A DNA stretch of 64,000 nucleotides from Azolla caroliniana (lineage: Eukaryota; Polypodiophyta): assembly GCA_043228905.1 (NCBI GenBank), contig JBHGNT010000003.1, forward strand, positions 24,800,001 to 24,864,000. Reading direction: 5' to 3'. Below, piece by piece: positions 11,942 through 25,400 of the stretch. The position numbers and the translations under genes are program-made. The notes under the pieces were generated by a model, which made no database searches, was not told where the DNA came from, and was given only the letters and a program-made list of their open reading frames with translations. Within the stretch, counting starts at the first letter, position 1, and every line of letters begins with the position of its first letter.

Positions 11942-14702
11942 TGTTTACATCACAAAACATGTCATGCCTTTCTCGAGAAGAGGAAAGACAAAAAGAGGCA
12001 GCATGTTGAGAAATATCTCATTCATGTGTCATGATGTTTGCCATGAGACCTGCAAACAATCCATCAACAGCCCATTTAACAATTTTACACGATTCAAAAA
12101 GAGGAAAAATAAACATTTCAAAGCCTAAAATCCTTCAAGATATACTATTCCTAAATTCTTTTGAGCACCAGATGATTATCTACTGGAATAGCTTGTTTAA
12201 GTATCCTTTTTCTGAAAGAACCATTTCGCCATCTAAAATCCTCCAAGATATTATTCATTCTGACCATTGGTACAGGAACTAAACAATTATCTATTGAAAT
12301 TAATAAAAACGTACGCGAACTATTTTTCCTAATGCAATTATCTATTGGCCATTGTACTGCCTCATAAAAAAAAGCAATTGTAACTGCGCCTAAACTAGGT
12401 AGCTATCCTCATGTAATTGCAAGGTTGTGATCAAAGTAAAATAGCATTGGGAAATAATATACGAGCCGTACTGTAATATTGGGGGTGCAACATACACAAA
12501 AAAAAAGAAACTGAGAGAGGTTGGTGGTGAGTAGATCAGCCCATGAGCACTCTTGTAGGACAATGCAGTATGATACTCGGGTGTCTGGAGTAGGCCAGCT
12601 GTGCTTCTGAGTCAAACTCTGCAAGATGTTGGTGGTTCTGCTCACTCTGAGGGCAGTTGGCGCAGTCCCCAACGAGAAGTCTGGCATCTGCCTTTATACA
12701 AGCCCTTCACGTGTTGGCCTCATCCCCTCTGCAAATCTTTGAATATCTAGTGGAAGCAGCCCCAAAATGTTTGACCATAAAAAGCATAAGGAAGTGGTAC
12801 AAATTCCTTCCAAACAGGAAGATCTCTATATGGTCTATGGCCCATGCCTGTTTGTAAAGACATGCACCAGTTTACTCTGGACAGATAGATGTAGGATATT
12901 TCTAAAGACTATACATTGCCATTTACTCAACAACACATCAATGCATATGCAGCAAACTTCCAGATGTACACAGGTACAATTGAGATTATTTTTTTCACCC
13001 TTAATCAGAGAAGAGCTCAAACACAATACCAAAAAATGTGGTGTATAAGGCCAATGAGGCATATTACACATGGATTCAGATATCCAATTGGAATTTAGAG
13101 ATCTGTATATGCATATGTCCCACCAATCAATTCATGGTTTGCACATACTAGAGTGTCAGTTTTATATATATACACGAAAATGTTATGCGGTCCGCAATCA
13201 TGGGCAATATTCTACTAGCCTGGGACTTCCTGCACATGAACAAATCATAAAGTTTGACATGAGTGAGGAAATGTATGGGAAAATCATGATCAATGAGGTG
13301 GAATTGGAAAGATAACGCTCACACAAACTCCCTCTATGCCATCCCTGATCAACAACTAACTCTAAAGATCATCTTATAAGAAGGCACATCAAACAAGACG
13401 AGGATACGCTTTCTTTTCTGTCAGTTTCTGTGAACCCTTGGCCATAGTATTACACCCTAGTATTATGTAAAGATTTGAGGGTCGTATTTGAAGTATTTAC
13501 AGAACTGCCGTGGGTTCATCAATGTAATAACATACGGAAAATAGGTTCATGCAAGATATTTACGGTTATTGGAGTCTATACAAAACTGCAACAGGACTAA
13601 GCAATATATATGCCTTTCTTTAGCCAAGTTTTTGCTCCCAATGGGCTCCCATGAGTCATAGCTAGTACTCCCAGAGTGAACCACATGGATGTCCACTCTC
13701 ACCTCCTCTCGTATATATATTAATGGGATACCCAAACCAAATGGACAAATTTGGCAGGGAACGACCAACCCTCGCATGGACGCTCACAAAATGGCCTAGA
13801 TAGTTCACCTTTGAAGAAGTCTACCTACTTATGATTACATATGAGTACATGTTTAATGATTTCATGGTGTTCAATCTTCACATCATTTAGCCATGGACCA
13901 TATCATGCCTCTTCCTTTCTTTCTCTAGTTGGTGTTTCAAATTAAAAGAAAAGATTAATTCATCAATATGTTTCCGAATAAGCAGCAATGCATCATATTG
14001 TATCATAACGTTCTTGTTACAATATATTTTCATAGCAATATCTGCAATAAAATAGCTTATCAGAAAACCTAGTGAGAATTGAACTTCATTTCCTATAAAT
14101 TTGCCTAGTTTTCCCGTTATTTTCTATTAATTCATGCATGAAAAGGGACTGTTCCAATATATATTCATAGCATCATTTGGAATTCATCTCTACAGCATTA
14201 CATCATAATGCCTTGTTCCACAATATGAAAATATATACGTATGTATATATGTACATATAGTGTATATACGTATGCATGTAAGTGTATATATACAATGTGT
14301 GTGTGTGTGTGTGTGTCTATATGTATGTATGCATGTAAATATGTGATACATGTAAGTACTGAAGGAAATGAGATGATAACTGATAGAACATATCTCTATT
14401 GACAATGTGGAAGAAATTGTGACATTGAAACTAAAAGTAAAAAACTTTGTTGTGGTCATGGAATCAGTGCAATGCTTAATCTGAGCAAATGAAAAAAAAA
14501 AGTCTGTATTTTTCGTTGGGATTAAGGGTAATTATTTGAGTGAGGGAAAAAGGAAAGTAAAAAAATCGGCATTGGACATGGAAACAAAATGTAATGCTTA
14601 CAACAAAGCAAAAAAAAAATCCGAAAAAGAGAGGAAAACAGGATTTTTTTGAATTTCATTTGACAGAGAAAACAATGAGAAGATGAAGAGAGGGGTTATT
14701 AC
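11942..14702. other. Upstream region of the channel gene, no further gene recognised
   Basis: This interval should contain the 5' UTR and perhaps a leader intron of the minus-strand channel gene. On the minus strand an acceptor-like TTTGCAG lies near 12045-12055, followed by a short upstream ATG frame that ends in TGA. The ORFs at 12409-12687, 12767-13315 and 13547-13777 show no recognisable domain or family. A small TATATG/GTGT-rich low-complexity patch lies at 14225-14345. Confidence 0.4.
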
Positions 14703-14850
14703 CTGGTGAGGCGGTGAAGAGAAACGGAACAGAACAAAAGAAGCCTCTCAGAGAGAGAGAGAGAGAGAGGCACAGAGAGGAGAATTGGAGGCATGGAGGG
14801 TCTCTCTCTTCCATTTCAGTTGTTTTTTTTTTTTGTTCTTTTAACCCCTT
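14703..14850 (-). other. Possible 5' UTR leader exon of the channel gene
   Basis: On the minus strand a CT-rich block with an (CT)n run ends in CACCTCACCAG-like sequence followed by GTAATA, a plausible splice donor at 14702. CT-rich leaders with a first intron are common in plant genes. The next downstream minus-strand acceptor-like site is near 12050, ahead of the start codon at 11941. Purely positional inference; transcript data would decide. Confidence 0.3.
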
Positions 14851-15735
14851 CCTTTTTTTTCTTTGAGTATGTATGTATTTCTTTTGCAAAGAGACGCCAA
14901 AGTAATAAATAAATAAAATTGTGTGTGTTTTATCAATTCTTTTAGGACTAAGGTATCCAATCCGGCCACTAATGTTTTGTTACTATTCGTTGAAACATGA
15001 TCAGACTGACACGAAGAGGCCCCGAGAATTCCCCATTAAGAATCGCCACAAACTCCAGGGTCCAACAATGCAAAAAGGCGCAAAAGAGGTTGCACTTAAA
15101 TAACCTGGTCACTGATCTTTTGTTATTATTTGTTGGAACACGATCAGACTGACATGAAGAGGCAGGAGTTCTCCATTAAGAATCGCCTCTGTGGCATTCG
15201 TGACTTGACTTGTTGGGCCCCCCTTTTCATTCATTAGATGATGCGTGTTGGAGTTTAACCCCCAATATTTGACTACAAGGGACTTGAGTAGCCACCAACA
15301 AACACCTCATCCCCAACATTTGACAACAAGGGATTGGAACACCTTCAAATAGTGTGATCTTCCTCTTAGCATGTAAACTTGGGTTCCACACATTAGTTTC
15401 AATAGTTGGTGACTACCCTTTCACTATTACTTGTGTAAACTAGTCTTGCATGCGCAACAATTTCACTACCCAAGCATTTACATTAGTTCACACCACTTGA
15501 AGGTGCCACATTGTCCTACTCTCAATGTCCTTCTTGAGGCAATGGCAAGGAAACCATGAGCAATGATGTCCTACGTCGAATCTTTTTTGCACTAAGTCTT
15601 TCTTGCTTATGAACTCTAACACGTGCCTTAATTAGACAACATAAAGCTTTAGAATATTAGAAATGAGGGATAATAATAGTATAGTGTGATGTACTCTTTC
15701 AAAACCAAGAGGTTTTTAAGAAGAGATGGGAAAGG

Positions 15736-16047
15736 TTGAACGTCTTCTTTGTGTTTAATGTTTGTATACGTTGGAGATATCATGCACCTCTTGGGGTATT
15801 TCCTTCACCGACACTAGGCATGTGGTCATTTACTTATGGAAAGGGAAAGGAAATTCATGAGGAGATCATCAACAAGGGATTACTAGAAAAACATGTTGTA
15901 TTGTACTTAGCAATTGCTTTGGTAGATATGTATGCAAAAAGTGGTGAACTAATGAATGTTTGTGGTAGCCTAAGAGCAATTGAAAAAGGTAAAAAAATCC
16001 ATGATAAAGTTGTTAAGAATATTTGGAAGTGTCCATGTATCATTTAA
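15736..16047 (+). pseudogene. PPR-protein gene fragment
   Basis: The plus-strand frame contains KGKEIHEEIINKGLLEKHVV, then LAIALVDMYAKSGEL, then CGSLRAIEKGKKIHDKVVKN. These are the hallmarks of plant organelle-targeted PPR proteins of the P-L-S type. Order and length are wrong: a family member would have the ACGSLRAIEKGKKIH-type segment ahead of the LVDMYAK segment, and would have many more repeats. It is a short isolated remnant with no start context, most likely a decayed duplicated or retroposed copy. Confidence 0.7.
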
Positions 16048-16439
16048 ATCACTTTAGACATAATATAAACCATTGTTAGAAAAATAATTATAATAATAGT
16101 ATAACGTGACACCTCAAATTTAATAGATGATTGGAGAAATTCCTTTTTTGATATTACAACCATAGTATGTAAAATTCGTGCTCGTCAGGCTTATCATTCG
16201 TTTTCCTACGTTGGAAAACGAACACGAATGATATTAAAAAGTTCGTTTGTTTTTTTTTCATTTTTTCATTTTTTATTTCGTTTTTTCCCTCTTTTTCCCT
16301 CTTCTTCTCTGCACGTAACGTTATGCTCTCCTCTCCTCTCCCACCTAGCCTCCAACGATCTGCATAGTGCACACTGCTTACCAAGTTTCAACGATTCACG
16401 ACATTCAGGTATGATTAGAATTTAGGTTTAATAATCGTT

Positions 16440-16680
16440 ATTAGGGTTTAAATTTCCAAAACAAAATTTCAGAAATTTCAGCCATGAAATTTCAGAGATG
16501 AAATGTCTGAAATTTCTGAGATTTCATGTCTGATCATCTCTGAAATTTCAGAGATTTCATGTCTGATCATCTTTGAAATTTCAGAGATGAAATCTCTGAA
16601 ATTTCATGGCTGAAATTTAAGAGATGATCAAACATGAAATTTCAGAGATGAAATGTCTGAAATGTCTGAAAAAATGCATA
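16440..16680. repeat. Palindrome-rich repeat block of a GAAATTTCAGAGAT-type motif
   Basis: Roughly 200 bp are built almost only from CTGAAATTTCAG, GAGATGAAAT, GAGATTTCATG and TGATCATCTCT in both orientations. CTGAAATTTCAG and TGATCA are themselves palindromic, so the block can fold on itself in several registers. No coding sense is visible. Confidence 0.8.
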
Positions 16681-17289
16681 TTATTATTAAGAAGGTAATG
16701 TGTTTTCTTTTTGCAATTTTTAAAAAAAAAAAAATCTTATAGTAAATAGTTTAACCAAAAGTATGGTATTTATCATTCTTCGAGGGTGTTTACCCTTCTT
16801 GAATGATTGAATCATTCTCGAACGACGAATGCACGCATGGTACGCATGGTTCATACTATGATTACAACAATATACATGATGGTTCATTTATGGATGATCA
16901 ACTATTACAACTACAACACTTTGCGCTTCAATACATATTCATGGTGGGACATTACTCTATCATTGAAGTTTAGTAACTTGCTCAATGGGCCACCCAAACT
17001 AGGGCCATTTCTCTATTAAGATAGTCTTTAAACCCAAGTGTACGACTGCAACTTGTTGACTACTACACATCCATTAAATAGTCAACATCAATACATCAAT
17101 TTCAAATCACTTCTGAATTAATTAAGCACATTCTTTTACAACAATCAATACATTATACACAATGCGACACTTTGTTTTTCATGTCTACAGTGTACACCTA
17201 TGATGTTTTTGCGAAATTCTCAAACTACCCTTCCTCCCCCTTTGTATTGTTGTAGGAAAATATTCCCATATTATGCCCCAAACTTTTCA

Positions 17290-17292
<3 letters not shown>

Positions 17293-17329
<37 letters not shown>

Positions 17330-17352
17330 TCACACACTCACACTCACACTCA
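17293..17352. repeat. (TC)n / (ACTC)n compound microsatellite
   Basis: About 33 bp of CT dinucleotides pass into CACACTCACACACTCACA-type repeats. The overlapping Ser-Leu ORF is a by-product. Confidence 0.95.
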
Positions 17353-17995
17353 TACTCTCTATCTATCATTTTCTTGATAGTAGTAGTATGTTATTAATAT
17401 ATCAAGCACAAGGTTATAAAGCTTTTTCTATAAGGGTGGTTGCACCATTGAATCCACAAACATCCAAACACCTTTAGTTATGAATTTATTAAAGTATTTG
17501 ATTCCTTGAAATGGAATCACCTCCTCTTGAGGTTATAAGTTTACATAAACAGCTTTGTAAATGTAGTACTTGTCTAATATTTGAAAACAATCCTCAAGCT
17601 AAACTCCTAGAATTGCTTAAAATGTACGTTTCACGCTTCACCCATACATGCTCAAAGTTTATTCACTTGCCAACCATTTGTGCCATCACTTTTGTGCGAA
17701 TTAGATAACATTGTCTTGGACATGAGGTGAAGTGCTCGGATACCCATTTTGGACACTGTTGTCTCAAAGAGTTTACGTGAATCAAGGTATTGTATACTAT
17801 TGTTACGCACCACTTTTGGCATTTTAAGTTTGCATCATGGCGTTTTAAAAGATTATCTATCCCTACACATTATTCTTTCCAACAAGCATGTGCACTCGCA
17901 ATTTGAAAAATCATTCATAAAATTGTTGAGCATTGAGAGTCACTTGTCAATTCCACATACACATAACAAAATGTTTGATATGCCATGGTGGACAA

Positions 17996-18116
17996 TTGAA
18001 AACCAAAATTAGAATGATATGTTTGACTTTTAGGCAATTGCAAACAAAAATTAGAATGATATGTTTGACTTTTAGGCAATTGCAAACAAAAATTAGAATG
18101 ATATGTTTGACTTTGC
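17996..18116. repeat. 42-bp tandem repeat, almost three copies
   Basis: The string ATTAGAATGATATGTTTGAC starts at 18008, 18050 and 18092, an exact 42-bp period, followed each time (twice in full) by TTTTAGGCAATTGCAAACAAA-type sequence. Because 42 is a multiple of three the array stays open in several frames, which explains the repeated peptides; there is no evidence that it is coding. Confidence 0.92.
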
Positions 18117-19480
18117 TCACTGAGGTTCTCTCTCTCTCTCTCTTTGTTTTTTTTATATATTGTTTTGGAGAAATAAATATCAATGCTTACAATATGTCAA
18201 AATCATTTTATGACATACAATCATGATTAAAATATATGGGTGAATCCAAATATTTCATCATGAAACAAAAATAAAACCTTTTGGTTTTCGTAACATCCAC
18301 GACATCAATATCGATACACGAGAGAGAGGTGATAGACAAAGAGAGGTTGGAGAGGACATGGAAGTTTTCAAGATATTCGAGAAATGAAGTCTTGAATTAT
18401 TCAATAGAATGCTCGAGTTTCTTGGAAGAAAAAATCAAAGGGTCAATATCGGACGATGTGCACCCCCTCTCCCACTTCACCTTGTGCTCCTCCAAGACAA
18501 ACACTTCATTGTGATGCTTGGGGGACAATTTTGGCCCAGATAGCTTGGCATTGTTCGACTCAAAATGTGATGTTCATTTATCCAAGTAGTCAAGCCTTGA
18601 GTATTTCAGTTATTTATTGGTGAGCAAATTTCTTGTGGTGAACAGACTCTTGTAGTGAGTGCACCAGTACTAGGTACGACTTGATGCCATGACGGTGGTA
18701 TGGGACACTGATCAAGGCTCGAGTACATCTCGATCCCTTTCGCTCGGGTGGATCAACACCCTTCTTTCACTCTCTTTTTCTTGACTGCCTATACTACATT
18801 TCCTTATGTCATGCTTACGCTAGAAATAATCTCTAATAAATTTCTCACCGGAGCTTGTAAAATCGCACTACGCCGCCCTTGGTACGTGGCGCATGGATAT
18901 TCTCTGTGCGACATTGGACGGGTTCCATGGTATGTATGTATACAGTATAGGTATGTATGTACAAGTATGTATAGGTATACGACACGATCCAATGCCTTTT
19001 TTTTGTTGTGTGTGTTGTCCGTGCAAATATTTATCGTAGTAGCAGGACACTTCCTGATTGTGCCCAATGGTCTTTTTTTTTCTTTTGGCTTGTATGAAGT
19101 GTTTTTTGTTTTGGGAGCCCATGAACTTTAGAGGAACTTTAGGGGGGGGGGGATTTTCATTTTTCCATACTGCTACAAAATTTCTTAAGACCTGCAGAGT
19201 GGGGCCTCCACCTCCAAATTGATTTGATTCGTAAAACAGACTCCGATGACTTTTTAGATTCCTCCCCCCCCTCAGCAATTCCCGCACGTTTCTCCAAAAA
19301 AAGAAGCTTCAATGCAGTGATCGAAGGTGTCAACCCACCCCCCCATTTTTTGACAGTTTCTTCCTTGGGATTTCTTCCTCTTGCCATGGCCAGAATCTTC
19401 TTCTCCAGGTATCTCATCCAGAGAAAGGGGTAGCTCCCCCTCATTTAGTAAAGAAGGATCAGGTCCGGCCTTCTCACACC

Positions 19481-22400
19481 ATGCCAATGGCGCTCCATCC
19501 ACACCATTTTCAGAACATGCTCCACTCGTATTTGAATGTGCTGACCGTACTGCTCCTCTGTTCTGGAATCGTCAACTTCTCGCGTGCGGCTGCCATCACT
19601 GACCCTGGTGAAGGTACTTCTTTTACTTCTCCTACTTTTGAAGGAGCTTTCATAGCGTGGATTTAATGTGTGAAAATATATAAGAGTTCAAGTGCCCAAA
19701 TTAGATGCTTTTGTAGTCTTTTTTTCTCTGAAGAGAGTCTTTTAGTGGAGGTAGAAGATATTAAATGCAAACATTTAGATGATATATATACATATGTGTG
19801 TGTGTGTGTGTGAAGGAGGTTTGGTGTACCAAATACATTATTTCCATGGTATTGTTTTCGTTTTGAAGGATGTTTGAGAGAGTAAAAAGTGTGAAATACA
19901 AAAATTAAGGTGGATCTTGTGGGGTTGTGTGACAGTCAAAGATGTCAAATACAAAGATTTCAGATGGTATTTTTCTTTTCTTGAAAGGGGGATTTCATAA
20001 AGAAAGAAAAATATATACACATATTTTAAGAGGTCCAAATGGCCTGTGAGACTTAACAACATATTTCATCATAAAATGTGATGTGATGGCCAATTGTGCA
20101 TGTGATGACCTCTGATAACCCTCATCGACATCTAAACACATCCCAGTGCTTGGTCATATAATGCACGTATTGCATTTGTCATGTCAGCAGGAATTCTTAG
20201 TGCATGGAGTTTGTGTAGGAGACATTCCATTCATACAGTTTCAAAGGTATTGCAAAGATGCAATAACCAGTCATTCTATCTTTTCATTTTTGCTTCTGCT
20301 GAGATAGAAAGAGTACCCCTTTCGATCGGTTTCGGAGTATTCGCATGCCAAGGATGTGATTTGCATCACCAAGATCCTTCATAACAAAGCTGCCATGAAG
20401 CTTTGCTTCAATGAATCCAAGGCATGAATATCCTTGCCAGCAATCAAGATATCATCAACATACAAAACCAAGATAATCAGGCTGCCATCTCCTGCCTTCT
20501 TGGTGTACAAGCAGTAGTCTACTTGACTTCTACGAAAACCTTGAGACTGCATAGATGCATCAAATTTATGATACCATTCTCTCGGTGCTTGTTTCAACCC
20601 ATACAAACTCCTTTTGAGCTTACAAACCATCTTCTCTTTGCCTTTAGCCACAAAACCTTCAGGCTGCTGCATATATATGTCTTCATGCAGATCGCCATGT
20701 AAAAAGGCGGTCTTGACATCCATCTGTATGAGCTCCATATCTTCAGCTGTAACTAAGCCCAAAATGATTCTTAATGTAGTCATCTTGACTACAGGCGAGA
20801 AGATCTCATCAAAATCAACTCCATATTCCTGCTTGTATCCTTTTGCAACCAATCTTGCTTTGTACTTTGGCGAGGAATAAAAAATGACCTTCATTTTATA
20901 AACCCATTTGCATGGAACTGTTTTCTGCCCTTTAGGCAATTGCACCAAATCCCAAGTGTCATTTTTCTCAAGAGATTCCATCTCTAACAACATGGCTTTA
21001 TACCATTTCTTATTGTCCTGTCTGTCCATTGCTTCCTTGAAGCAAGTCGGTTCGCCACAATCAGTTACCATGACATAATCAGCCACATTGTTTGCATCAG
21101 GAACAAATCTGTCAGGCTGTCTAGTAACTCTAGACGATCTCCTAACCCAATGCTCATTGTTTGGTAGCTGTTGAGCCTGCAAATCATCATTTTCAATTTG
21201 CAGTCCAGGCATTTCAGCCTGCAAATCAGCATTCACAGCTTGCTGTTCTAGCTGTTCCTGCACATTTGGTGGCTCATCATTATTGGCAAAGGCTGGCTGA
21301 TCATTTCCAACCTCATTTTCTGCATTTGCAGGTAATTTTACAGCAGGTGTTTGCTGCTGTACAGCGGGCACATTTTCCTGTCTAAAAGGTATTTCTTCTT
21401 GGAATACAACCCTACGTACTTCCTCAGTCTTTTCGGGTTGTTTATGCATGAGATTTTCCCGGAAGATAACATCATTGCTGCACACTATTTTTCTTTTCTC
21501 GGGATCCCACAATCTATACCCCATTTCACCCTCGTCACCGTATCCTAGGAAAATACATTTGCAGGACTTTGGCTCAAGTTTGTTGCGTTGTTCTTTACGA
21601 ATGTGCACAAAAGCCTCACAGCCAAACACTCTCAAGTGAGCATATGAAGGTGGCTTGCCCAACCACGCTTCTTGGGGTATTCTCCCTCCCAAAGACCTGT
21701 TAGGTGACCGATTAATCAAGTGAACAGCTGTCATAATAGCCTCTGCCCAAAAACCATAGGGTATCACAGCATGAGACAGCATAGTACGGACCTTATCTTG
21801 AATAGTCCGATTCATATGCTCTGCAACTCCATTTTGGGGTGGATTATAAGGGGTAGTGAGTTCCCTCTTTATCCCTTTGCTGTCACAAAATGCTTGAAAA
21901 GCCTTGGACACATATTCCCCACCATTGTCAGAGCGAAGACACTTAAGTGTCTTATCAATTTGATTCTCAACTAATGCCAAAAATGTTCGAAATTTGTCGA
22001 CCACTTCATCCTTGCTACGAATAGGGTAAACCCATACCTTCCGTGTCGCATCATCGACAAAAGTGACTAAGTATTTCTTTCCCCCTAATGATAGCCCTGG
22101 CATCTGACATACATATGAATGTACTAACTCAAGCGGGGACGACTTCAACGAAAGAGACTTTTTATGAGATGTTTGTACATGTTTACCATAAATGCAATGA
22201 ATACATTGTTCAAAATCGGCATAACGAAGACATGGCAAGTAACCCAAACAAGAAAGTACTTTCATACCAATTTCACTCATGTGTCCCGACCGGCCATGCC
22301 ACAAAGAAACACCATGTCGACCCCCTGTGTAATCTGAAAACCACTCATGATGAGGAGTGACGTGAAAAGAAGCACCGGAATCGAGTATCCAAGTGTCCAT

Positions 22401-25400
22401 GTCACCATCCGTATCTGCAAGTAAAGCATGTTCTCTATGGCATGATGAAACAAAGAGTACATCATTTCCACTATCACTATCATGAGTGACTACATTCACC
22501 TCTTCAATTTTAGTATTGCCTTTCCTCGGTTGAATGTCCCTCTTTTCTGCTATGAAATCATCTATCTTCTTGCCCTTTCCTTTCTCTTTCTTCCATTTGA
22601 AACAATCACGTTTAAAGTGACCCTTTTTGCCACATTGATGGCATTCTACATCTTTACCACGTGATTTACTACGGCCATAACTATTAGATTTGCCTCTTTG
22701 TTGTGACCTACCCCTCATATGCAATGCACTAGAGGACTTATTGGATGCATTATTTTGCCGACTCATCTCTTCCATGAGTAGAGAACTCTCTACATCGGCA
22801 TAAAGAAGCATCGCATTTGAATTGCTCATAGTAGTCCTGAAAGTATCCCAACTTTCTGGCAAGGTGCAAAGTAAAAACGTGGCCTTAAACTCATCATCGA
22901 TGATGAATTTTAAGGCAACCAACTGGCTAAAAATGGAATTGAACTCACTCAGGTGAGTTGACATGGGTGTGGCCTTTGTCATACGCAAATCCATAAGTTT
23001 CTTAAGCCAATAAACTTTGCTAGATGCCTTCTTTTGGGCATATAGTTCCTCTAGTCTAATCCATATAGAATAGGCGGAGTCCAAACCTTTGATATTAAAA
23101 AGCAAGGCATCTGAAATCGACAACTCAATAGTCGAGCGTGCAAGCTCATTCAACTCTTGCCAATCATCTTCATCCATATCTATAGGCTTTACTCCTTTGA
23201 CTTTTATAGGCTTTGCATGCTTCTTTTGTAGCAGGATGTTGTAGCACTGCTTTTTCCAAACCGCAAAGTTATGTACACCCTCAAGCTTCTTGATGTGCAT
23301 AAGGTGGCTAATATCACTACTGCTAGTCATGGTTTCTTAGCCCAAATGGAGGACCAAACCTGCTCTGCAGAAAACGTGACCTGCTCTGCAGAAACCCTAA
23401 ACTCTGCATACCCTTAAGCTTCTTGATGTGCATAAGGTGGCTACTATCACTACTGCTAGTCATGGTTTCTTAGCCCAAATGGAGGACCAAACTTGCTCTG
23501 CAGAAAACGTGACCTGCTCTGCAGAAACCCTAAACTCTGCTTTGCAGAAAACCCTAATCTCTGCACTTGCCCTAATCTCTGCTCTGCAGAAAACCTTAAA
23601 CTCTGCTCTGTAGAAAACCCTAAACGCTGCCTACAGAAAACTCTAAACTCTACTCTGCAGAAAACCCTAAACTTTTCTCTGCATAGAACCCTAAACCCTG
23701 CTCTGATACCAGTTTGAAGGCAGTATGAGGATTAGGGTTTAGGTCAAAAACAGAGAGGGAGAGAGTCTGAGTGAGAAAGAAAGAAAGAAAGATATATTAA
23801 CGTCTTTTAAGAGGCCAAAATGGCCTATAAGACCGAATAAGAGATTACATCTTAAATGTTTCCTCGTCTTTGAGAACAAATCAAAATAAAGTAAATATTA
23901 CATAGTAAATATAAAAGTAAATAAGATGAAAAGGAAAGAGACGAGAGAATCTGGTTTTTGGCACATGCGAGTTTCTCAAGTTAGGTATATTGTAGCTTTT
24001 GTCTCCGAAAGATCTCTATCATAGGTCAATCCAGAATGGAAATGTCTCCGAAGCGAGGGAAGCACCTACGATGGTGGGAGATAATGGCTTTTATTTGTCG
24101 ATGACAAGGGTGTCGAGGTCGTGGTCCATTGGGCCGGGGCCTACGTGCACGGCAAATTGCCATTGCCTGATCAATCGTAAACCCTTTGTTATTATATCTT
24201 GGTCTGGATCCCATTTCTGTATCCTGGGGTTGACTTCTAGCATTAGGAGTGATGGAGCTAAAGAAAGTTGTGATTGTTCTTTGTGGATGAGCTTGTGTGG
24301 CTGTATTTTTCAACAACTTTTCCCGATGTCTCTTGAGCTCGAGCAAGAAAAGTCCTAGGCATCTTTGGTCCTCATATTCCATTACCTTGCGTAGTGGGCC
24401 AAAGCCTTGTTTAAAGAGGCAATGGTATCTCCCTCTGATTTCATAAAAGACACTACAATGACAAACATAGTGTTCTTCAGATTCCACTCCTTGATGACAC
24501 AATTGGCAAATTCTCTCTTCTAGAGGTAGTCGTGTATATCTGCCCACCTCAATCTGTAGTTGATGTGATGAGGTTCGCAACTGCCCTATCACACTACGCA
24601 GCGCACAGGATAGATGTATGTCCATATAAGGTGGCCTTATGACAAATCCATCCTCCGATGTATGTAAGAAATGTTTCTTATAGTGGGCCATCTTTGTACC
24701 AAGTGGTATTTTGGGGTTGATCCATGTTATCTTGTTTTCTAAGTTAATAATATCAGTTCGGATCACTCTATTCTTTTCCACTTTGGTCATATTGAGATGG
24801 GGACAATCCAAGCTATATTGGAACGGGGGTAGTGCATTATACTCATGCTATGTGACTTGAACCATTGCTGCATTTCAGCATACCAACAATGAGTGTCTCC
24901 ATTTTCAGCCAGTTGTCTTGATGACATAAGTGCCAACCTTGGGTACCTTCGTTTAGGGAGCTCCCAAAGACATTGGATAAATGTCACTGATCGGAATAAT
25001 GCCTCGGTTATTATAGGTGCTGCTCCCATCTCTGCCCGGATTATATCGTGGGGCACCGATGCTTTGGTCCTTATCATGCGAGCAATCATTGACACTAAAG
25101 GTCTCTCTAAATCTTTCCAATGATTTGCCTTGTTAAGACTCGGTCCCCATGTCTCTACTCCATAGAGAAGATTTGGTGTGACAAGTGTATCAAATAACCA
25201 TAGCTTAGTCCGTGGCTCTTGGAATTGCAAATGTGCACATTGTCTTTCGAGAGCACCAAGGGCTGCATATCCACAAGAAAGTCGGGCACAAGCGGACTCC
25301 TGTAAGGAGAACCTAGGTCCTGTAAATGTTACTCCTAGGTATGTGTAGGAGCGTGTGTATTCCACCTTTTCCTCTCCCAAGAAGAATTCTGGTTCTGATC

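Larger units (their letters stand above)
16681..19144. other. Intergenic stretch with simple repeats, no gene recognised
   Basis: Contains a (TC)n run with ACTC/ACAC extension at about 17293-17352, a 42-bp tandem repeat at 17996-18116, and a GTATG-rich patch near 18930-18980. The short ORFs show no family resemblance. A G-run at about 19142-19152 marks the right edge. Confidence 0.5.
20296..23776 (-). mobile_element. Truncated Ty1/Copia retrotransposon (minus copy)
   Basis: On the minus strand: a 62-bp LTR fragment (23715-23776), a Met-tRNA-type primer-binding site (23700-23711), a repetitive leader, then gag and pol up to the reverse transcriptase. Close similarity to the plus copy at 26353-31918 continues past the ORF end to about 20296. 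The 3' part of RT, RNase H and the 3' LTR are missing. The 5' LTR is cut where a LINE 3' end begins, which suggests that the LINE went in later. The element lies antisense in receptor-kinase intron 1. Confidence 0.9.

Noticed and set aside
16440-18116. CRISPR-like direct repeats
   Set aside because: Plant nuclear DNA; the 42-bp units have no distinct spacers and the 16.4-kb block is palindromic repeats.
19157-19444. 95-residue minus-strand ORF opposite the kinase 5' region
   Set aside because: Runs through C/G homopolymers, no family resemblance, and lies in the likely promoter/5' UTR of the kinase gene.
20181-20384. Plus-strand ORF with [10 protein letters not shown], similar to Copia VLQRFN
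   Set aside because: A short resemblance at the ragged end of the minus copy; too short to claim an inverted piece.
21161-22664. Plus-strand ORFs over the minus Copia element
   Set aside because: Antisense shadows; the same shadows recur over the plus copy at 28.6-31.4 kb.
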